Shown one piece after another: positions 6,896 through 11,529 of a DNA stretch of 11,529 nt. A program made the translations under genes and the position numbers. Source of the stretch: Lachnospiraceae bacterium UBA1748 (GTDB lineage Bacteria > Bacillota > Clostridia > Lachnospirales > Lachnospiraceae); the NCBI GenBank assembly GCA_002314855.1, contig DCHQ01000049.1, positions 1 to 11,529 of the forward strand, in the 5' to 3' direction. The notes below the pieces were generated by a model that was not told the origin of the DNA, did no database searches, and was given only the letters and a program-made list of their open reading frames with translations. The stretch's first letter is position 1; each line of letters opens with the position of its first letter.

Positions 6896-8038
6896 TTAAC
6901 AAAACAAATTCAGTAACCGTTTCGCAAGCTTATCGGCCTCGGTTGTCCATTTATATTCATCAGCCTTCTCAAAACCCCGTATAAGCATTTCATTACGAGT
7001 AAGCGAGTCCAGTTCAAGAGCCTTCTTTATTTTAGTCTTAAGATCTTCCAAATCATTGTTCTTAAAATAAATGGCACAGTCGCCCATAACCTCTGGCATT
7101 GATGCAGCATCCGACGAAACTATAACTGTTCCAGCCTTCATGGCCTCAAGCGGTGGCATACCAAAGCCTTCGTAAATAGATGGAAATACAAAAAGCTCTG
7201 CCCCGCCATATACTCCTGTCAGTTCTTCGTTATCTATATATCCTGGCAAATGAATGTGCGACATAACCTCATCGCTACATTCCTCAAATAAATCATCATT
7301 CTTCCAGCCTTGTCTTCCAATTAATACAAGCTCAGGAAGACTATAGCCTTCGAGCAATAGCTCTCTGTATGCCCGAACTAAAAGCGACATATTTTTTCTT
7401 GGTTCAATAGTAGAAAGAGTCATGATATATCTTTCTGGAAGTTCATATTTTACCCTTGCGTATTCTATATCAGCATTAGTTGCTCTTCGCCCTGACACCC
7501 CATCACGAATAAGCCACAGCTTATTTTTACGAAGCCCTGTTAACTTAAATATTCTCGATGCCGAGAACCTAGATACTGTTAATACTCTCTTGCAAAATAA
7601 AAATGAATGACGCCATGAAATTCTAAAATACCACTTACTTAAAGTCTTCATGGTCTCTGCGCAGTCCCATGGACTCATATCATGAACAGTAGTTATCATA
7701 CTTTTATTAATGAAAAGAAGCGGTTCAGGAAATGCCATAAATAAATAGGCATCTGCTTTTGTTTTATATAAATAGCTTGGCAAAAGAAGCTGGCTAAATA
7801 TAAAACGATTCCTATACTTGTCCTTTAAAACATCAACCTTAATATTGCCTGCTTCATGGTAATCGATACCTAGCACCTCCAGTCTTTTTATGAACGGAGA
7901 ATATATTTCATTTTTGAAAACAAGAATGTAATCGATCTCAGGATGCGTTTCTATCATGCCAAGCGTTATCTCCATGGCATAACGCTCGATCCCTGAAATA
8001 TGATCATATAGACTTGTAAGATCTATTAACAGTTTCAT
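6896..8038 (-). CDS. Glycosyltransferase family 4 (mannosyl/rhamnosyltransferase WbdA/WbaZ-like class)
   Basis: This retaining GT-B transferase has 380 residues. It opens MKLLIDLTSLYDHISGIERYA, with the SGIERY loop that is common in mannosyl- and rhamnosyltransferases of O-antigen and capsule clusters. Later motifs are TVHDMSPW (117-124), TVSRFSASRI, LSTIEPRKN (208-216, phosphate-binding R214/K215), the EX7E motif EGFGMPPLE (E290, E298) and SSDAASMPEVMGD. All expected residues are present and the length is typical. Translation starts at an ATG sharing one base with the upstream TAA (TAATG), with GGAGG 10 bases before it. It differs clearly from the next GT4 gene, so the two are not a recent duplication. 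Because precursor genes for GDP-mannose and GDP-rhamnose are in the same operon, a GDP-sugar donor is plausible, but this is inference. Confidence 0.93.
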   Translation of the reverse strand: MKLLIDLTSLYDHISGIERYAMEITLGMIETHPEIDYILVFKNEIYSPFIKRLEVLGIDYHEAGNIKVDVLKDKYRNRFIFSQLLLPSYLYKTKADAYLFMAFPEPLLFINKSMITTVHDMSPWDCAETMKTLSKWYFRISWRHSFLFCKRVLTVSRFSASRIFKLTGLRKNKLWLIRDGVSGRRATNADIEYARVKYELPERYIMTLSTIEPRKNMSLLVRAYRELLLEGYSLPELVLIGRQGWKNDDLFEECSDEVMSHIHLPGYIDNEELTGVYGGAELFVFPSIYEGFGMPPLEAMKAGTVIVSSDAASMPEVMGDCAIYFKNNDLEDLKTKIKKALELDSLTRNEMLIRGFEKADEYKWTTEADKLAKRLLNLFC

Positions 8039-9321
8039 TATTTATTAGCCTCCAGCATGGCTCTTCTATACTTCCAAAAAAGAACAAATATCCTTGTATC
8101 ATCAATAAAATATCTTTTAAAAAGGCGACCAGGTTCACGCATGAATCGATATAACCACTCAAGTCCCGCCTTCCTCATCCACATAGGAGCACGCTTTACG
8201 CTCCCTGCAGCGAAATCAACTGCGGCTCCAAAAGGAAGTGCCACTCCAAAGTTCATTTCCTGTCTGTGCTCATATATAAACTTTTCCTGCTTAGGTGAGC
8301 CAAGTGCGAACACCAATATATCAGGGTTTACATCATTAACAGCCTGAATAACCTTGGCTGTCTGCTCCGCATCATTCTCAAAACCAGGATTTGGCGATAT
8401 ACTTCCTAAGATATTTAGTCCCTTATATTTTTCCATAAGAATATCCGATGCCTTGCCTGCTACGCCCTGAGCCGCTCCAACTATATATACACTGCGCCCC
8501 TCTTCTGCTGCCATCTCGCATACTCTTGGAAGCATGTCAGCGCCCGTAATTTTTTCCTTTATTGGATGACCTATGGAGTCCATAATCCACATAAGTGGTG
8601 AACCATCAGTTACAACCATATCAGCGTTATCATATATTTCCCCAAACTCACTGTCCTTTTCCAGTTTCACCAGATGGTCAGCATTAGGAGTAACTATATA
8701 ATGGCGTCCATTTTTCACGCCAGAAAGTTCTTTAATTCTATTTATTGCCTGATTGAAACAAATATTGTCGATAGTTATATCAAACAAATGAAGCTTGTCT
8801 TTTTCTGACTCTGATACTGCTCTTCGATTAGCTTTTCTTCGAATCTTATTAATCATCGAAAATAAAGCTACTATAATAACTGCACCTAACGCATCAAGGA
8901 TAATATCCTTAACTTCAAATGCTCTCTCCGGAACAAATAGCTGAATACATTCATCAAAGCATGCAACGATACAAGGAATCAGTATGCTGTAAAAATTACG
9001 AAGCTTACCCTTTACCTTACACATAGTGCACGCAAAATATATGCATATTCCAAGAAATGCATATTCTGATACATGCGCAAGACTTCTTATAAAATCGTGA
9101 TATGGCGAATCATAAAAAAGGTCATCATCATATCTAGGGAATTTTATGCCAAAAAAGCTTCTTACATAATAGTTAGAAGCCACCTGCGCGCTAGTCACCT
9201 CAGATACAGAGCCCGGCTCCAGTGACAATCGCCATATTTGTGTAATTGTAATAATAGCAGGAAACCAGCTAAGTAGCTCGGCGCCACTCATCAGCTTCCT
9301 GCTCTTTTTATTATTCTTCAT
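8038..9321 (-). CDS. VanZ-like membrane domain fused to WecG/TagA/CpsF (GT26) glycosyltransferase
   Basis: The 427-residue protein has two parts. Residues ~15-160 form a VanZ-like integral membrane domain with hydrophobic stretches near 17-31, 84-101, 108-128 and 138-157. Its signatures are HVSEYAFLGI (83-92) and FDECIQLFVPERAFEVKDI (122-140). Residues ~178-425 are a complete GT26 domain: TPNADHLVKL (211-220), TDGSPLMW (238-245), KITGADM, GSPKQEK (341-347), FGAAVDFAAG (364-373) and the C-terminal KAGLEWLYRF. GT26 enzymes such as TagA add ManNAc (or a related sugar) to a polyprenyl-PP-linked first sugar, so this is a likely early step; normal members are ~240 residues and soluble or peripheral. 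ATG 9321 directly follows the asnB stop but has a weak RBS. ATG 9291 (Met11) has AGGA 5 bases upstream and could be the real start. The function of the VanZ part is unknown; membrane tethering is the simplest reading. Confidence 0.9.
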   Translation of the reverse strand: MKNNKKSRKLMSGAELLSWFPAIITITQIWRLSLEPGSVSEVTSAQVASNYYVRSFFGIKFPRYDDDLFYDSPYHDFIRSLAHVSEYAFLGICIYFACTMCKVKGKLRNFYSILIPCIVACFDECIQLFVPERAFEVKDIILDALGAVIIVALFSMINKIRRKANRRAVSESEKDKLHLFDITIDNICFNQAINRIKELSGVKNGRHYIVTPNADHLVKLEKDSEFGEIYDNADMVVTDGSPLMWIMDSIGHPIKEKITGADMLPRVCEMAAEEGRSVYIVGAAQGVAGKASDILMEKYKGLNILGSISPNPGFENDAEQTAKVIQAVNDVNPDILVFALGSPKQEKFIYEHRQEMNFGVALPFGAAVDFAAGSVKRAPMWMRKAGLEWLYRFMREPGRLFKRYFIDDTRIFVLFWKYRRAMLEANK

Positions 9322-11190
9322 TTATTTTGTATTATGCCTGTACCACTGCTCCAGCATTAAGATATTCCAAACGAATCTTGAATTCTCATTACCCTTTTTG
9401 AATCTGCTCCACAGCTTTTCAACATAATCTTTCTCTAAAATACCTGCCTCGGCAAGTTTGCTTGAAGTCATAAGCTCTGATGCCCACAAAGCAGTATCAC
9501 CTTCTGTCAGCCACTTTGTAAGTGGTACAGAAAATCCCTTCTTTGGTCTGTTCATCATTTCTTCTGGCACATATTTATATAACATGGACTTCAGTACCCT
9601 TTTGCCATTCTTACCTATAAGCTTGTAATCATCTGGAAGTGAAAATGCGAACTCTACTATATCTCTGTCAAGCATTGGTATTCTATTTTCAAGAGAGACT
9701 GCCATACCAGCTCTGTCCACCTTGACTAGAATATCATCTGGATGATAGTGAAGCATATCTGTAAGTAGTAATGAACCTAACTGCCCCTTAAGAAGTTTGT
9801 CATCAACAAGCTTAACCTCTCGGCCTGCCACCTTGTCCTTGTAAAGGCTTGTAACCTCGAGAGCACCTCTCATCTCTACTATATTATCTGCCCTAAGGCA
9901 TCTTGCACCGCGGTATATTTTATTACTTCCAAAATGGGCATTCGTAAATATATTACCTGCCAAATGTCTTAATCCGCCTGGTACTTTACTGGCCTTATTC
10001 CACACTGGAAGAAGCTTATCATAAGTTCTGTATCCGGCAAAAAGTTCATCGCCAGCATCACCACTAAGGCTTACTGTAACCTTTTCCCTAGCCAATTTAC
10101 TAACCAGATATGTTGGTATCTGTGATGAATCTGCAAATGGCTCACTATATATTTCCGGAAGCTTTGGTATTACATCCTTAAGCTCTTTTTCTCCAACATA
10201 TAACTCGGTGTGGTCAGTACCAAGATGCTTCGCAATATCCTTAGCATATTCTGCTTCATTATATTTCTTATCATCAAATCCTATAGTAAATGTTTTAACC
10301 TTATCAGAACCTGAGCTTAGCTTAGTCATAATTGATACAACTGAAGCACTGTCTATTCCTCCTGATAAGTATGCACCTAATGCCACGTCCGATACCATCT
10401 GTCCACGAACTGACTCGGTCATAAGTCTGTCCAGTTCCTCTACAGCCTCTTCGAAGGATCCCTTAAATGGACTGCTCTCGCCGCGCTTTGCTACTTCTAT
10501 TATTTCCCAGTAAGGCCATACCTTATGCTCTTTGTAAGGAGCAGCTATCTCAAGAACGCAGCCTGGCATAAGCTTATTAATGCCCTGATATATTGTCATA
10601 GGAGCAGGCACATAACCATAGTGGCAAAAATCTACTACTGCATCCTGATTAATATCACCCGAAAATCCAGGGAAACTCTTGAAGCACTGTATTTCTGATG
10701 CAAATACAAAAGAACCACCAACAAAGCCATAATATAATGGTTTCTCACCAACACGGTCTCTTGTAAGGTATAGTTTCTTATCCTGTCTATCATAAAGAGC
10801 AATGGCAAACATGCCCTTTACAAAATTAAGAGTATTCTCAATCCCCAGCTTATCAAAGGATTCGAGTAGCACCTCTGTATCAGAGGTTCCTCGGTATTCT
10901 ATGTTGTGCCCACGAGATTCCAAATGTTTTTTCAGCTCACTGGAATTATATATTTCACCATTGTAGCTTATAACATATCGCTCTGACGAAGACATCATGG
11001 GCTGGCTACCGTTAGCCGATAAATCTATGATTGAAAGACGTCTATGACCAAGTGTCACGCCGCTTTGCTCATCAAGCCACATACCCTCAGCATCTGGTCC
11101 TCGATGAATAATACAATCCGTCATGGCCTTGATTATACCCTTACGATTATCAATATTTTGTTCTGAAATAAAACCTGCTATTCCGCACAT
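9322..11190 (-). CDS. asnB: Glutamine-hydrolysing asparagine synthase family amidotransferase
   Basis: At 622 residues it has the usual two-domain length. The N-terminal class II glutaminase starts MCGIAGF, with Cys2 as nucleophile, then GHRRLSIIDLS (R50), NGEIYN (77-82) and the GTSDTE loop (101-106). The C-terminal synthetase has the PP-loop LSGGIDS (275-281), FTIGFDD, SEPFADSSQIPTYL and SLSGDAGDELFAGY (374-387). All key residues are intact. It is the first gene of the operon, with AGGTGG 10 bases before the ATG. The housekeeping reaction is aspartate to asparagine with Gln and ATP. AsnB paralogues inside O-antigen and capsule clusters are thought to amidate sugar carboxylates, and this position suggests such a role, though sequence alone does not separate the two. 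Its stop is immediately followed by the next ATG. Confidence 0.93.
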   Translation of the reverse strand: MCGIAGFISEQNIDNRKGIIKAMTDCIIHRGPDAEGMWLDEQSGVTLGHRRLSIIDLSANGSQPMMSSSERYVISYNGEIYNSSELKKHLESRGHNIEYRGTSDTEVLLESFDKLGIENTLNFVKGMFAIALYDRQDKKLYLTRDRVGEKPLYYGFVGGSFVFASEIQCFKSFPGFSGDINQDAVVDFCHYGYVPAPMTIYQGINKLMPGCVLEIAAPYKEHKVWPYWEIIEVAKRGESSPFKGSFEEAVEELDRLMTESVRGQMVSDVALGAYLSGGIDSASVVSIMTKLSSGSDKVKTFTIGFDDKKYNEAEYAKDIAKHLGTDHTELYVGEKELKDVIPKLPEIYSEPFADSSQIPTYLVSKLAREKVTVSLSGDAGDELFAGYRTYDKLLPVWNKASKVPGGLRHLAGNIFTNAHFGSNKIYRGARCLRADNIVEMRGALEVTSLYKDKVAGREVKLVDDKLLKGQLGSLLLTDMLHYHPDDILVKVDRAGMAVSLENRIPMLDRDIVEFAFSLPDDYKLIGKNGKRVLKSMLYKYVPEEMMNRPKKGFSVPLTKWLTEGDTALWASELMTSSKLAEAGILEKDYVEKLWSRFKKGNENSRFVWNILMLEQWYRHNTK

Positions 11191-11235
11191 TTATATAAAT
11201 CCACCTAATATCCCATTGTAAGCATATCTTGTATA

Positions 11236-11264
11236 ATTGTACCATATTTACCACTATATATCAT
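11236..11264 (-). promoter_or_regulatory. Extended -10 promoter of the glycan operon
   Basis: On the minus strand, ATGATA (11259-11264; 4 of 6 to TTGACA) is followed by a 17-base spacer and TACAAT (11236-11241; 5 of 6 to TATAAT). A TG lies at the extended -10 position (11243-11244). Transcription would begin near 11229, leaving about a 39-base leader before asnB. It sits between the rubrerythrin terminator and the first operon gene, where a promoter is expected. The surrounding AT-richness raises the chance of a false match, but the position is convincing. Confidence 0.65.
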
Positions 11265-11296
11265 ATTATTTATCTAGAATAAAAAGCACACCCTCT

Positions 11297-11334
11297 AAAA
11301 AGAGGAACAAGCCCGAAGACTCATTCCTCTCTTT
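11297..11334 (-). terminator. Rho-independent terminator of the rubrerythrin-like gene
   Basis: In minus-strand RNA, AAAGAGAGGAAUGAGUC pairs with GGCUUGUUCCUCUUUUU around a UUCG loop closed by C-G (loop at 11314-11317). The 17-bp stem includes four G-U pairs. The 3' arm ends in five U residues (11297-11301), so the A-tract/U-tract form is typical. It begins about 28 bases beyond the rubrerythrin stop and separates that gene from the glycan operon. A short competing hairpin (CCUCU-UUUU-AGAGG, 11292-11305) shares the U-tract. Confidence 0.85.
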
Positions 11335-11362
11335 ATCTGCCTTATTTATCAAGGCTTATATC

Positions 11363-11529
11363 CTATTTGAAGTAACGATCAAGCATGCCCTTAAGTGCCT
11401 TGCCGTGTCTAGCCTCATCGCGAGCCATTTCATGGATTGTATCATGAAGTGCATCAAGACCATTCTTCTTGCAGCAAATAGCAAGATCATATTTTCCTTG
11501 AGTTGCACCGAACTCACAGTCAACTCTCC
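11363..11529 (-). CDS. Rubrerythrin / NADH peroxidase-like protein, C-terminal 54 residues (runs off right edge)
   Basis: Only the end of this gene lies in the window. The reading frame gives ...RVDCEFGATQGKYDLA, then GLDALHDTIHEMARDEARHG and GKALKGMLDRYFK followed by TAG. HDTIHEMARDEARHGKA is the last helix of the ferritin-like di-iron domain, with the EARH (ExxH) iron ligands. It matches the clostridial NADH peroxidase type, in which a rubredoxin domain precedes the ferritin-like domain. Such proteins reduce hydrogen peroxide in the cytoplasm of anaerobes. The rubredoxin part is outside the window and not seen. A terminator follows directly, so the gene is not part of the glycan operon. The family call is strong despite the short length; the exact subtype is inferred from the C-terminal motif. 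Confidence 0.88.
   Translation of the reverse strand, partial: RVDCEFGATQGKYDLAICCKKNGLDALHDTIHEMARDEARHGKALKGMLDRYFK

Noticed and set aside
1..11529. tRNA, rRNA, CRISPR arrays, transposase genes, riboswitches
   Set aside because: I saw no cloverleaf, rRNA segment, regularly spaced repeats, transposase motif or long structured leader. The asnB leader is only about 39 bases.

Overview
The window reads as one long leftward (minus-strand) glycan-biosynthesis operon from a low-to-moderate GC, Gram-positive anaerobe. The best guess is a member of the Clostridia, probably Lachnospiraceae (Butyrivibrio/Roseburia-like). That guess rests on the AT-rich codon usage, the consensus AGGAGG-type ribosome binding sites, the C-terminus of a clostridial-style NADH peroxidase/rubrerythrin at the right edge, and the VanZ and TagA-type domains. 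Genus level is inference only.

Layout from right to left, in the direction of transcription. The 3' end of a rubrerythrin-like gene (11363-11529) is closed by a hairpin terminator with a UUCG loop (11297-11334). An extended -10 promoter (11236-11264) then opens the operon. The genes follow in order: asparagine-synthase-type amidotransferase (asnB-like); a VanZ-like membrane domain fused to a TagA/WecG/CpsF (GT26) glycosyltransferase; two GT4 glycosyltransferases; a GT2 rhamnosyltransferase-like enzyme; a GT52 (sialyltransferase-fold) enzyme; a 206-base gap filled by a long imperfect palindrome; a PglK/MsbA-type ABC flippase; a GDP-4-keto-6-deoxymannose reductase with an AraC-like helix-turn-helix tail; and the start of mannose-1-phosphate guanylyltransferase (manC), which leaves the window on the left. 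Apart from the palindrome gap, neighbouring genes overlap or are separated by at most about 10 bases, which indicates one transcription unit.

How the genes could work together (inference). ManC makes GDP-mannose. A GDP-mannose 4,6-dehydratase, not in the window, would make the 4-keto-6-deoxy intermediate, and the reductase would give GDP-D-rhamnose or a related 6-deoxyhexose. Five glycosyltransferases build an oligosaccharide on a polyprenyl carrier, with the membrane-tethered GT26 enzyme probably acting early. The AsnB-like protein may amidate a sugar acid or a substituent. The ABC exporter flips the lipid-linked product. No initiating phosphoglycosyltransferase, polymerase, Wzx flippase or ligase is visible.

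The most unusual points are the sugar-nucleotide reductase fused to an AraC-type DNA-binding-like domain, the VanZ-GT26 fusion, a GT2 gene whose only sensible start is AUA behind a strong Shine-Dalgarno, and the roughly 150-bp palindromic element in the middle of the operon.
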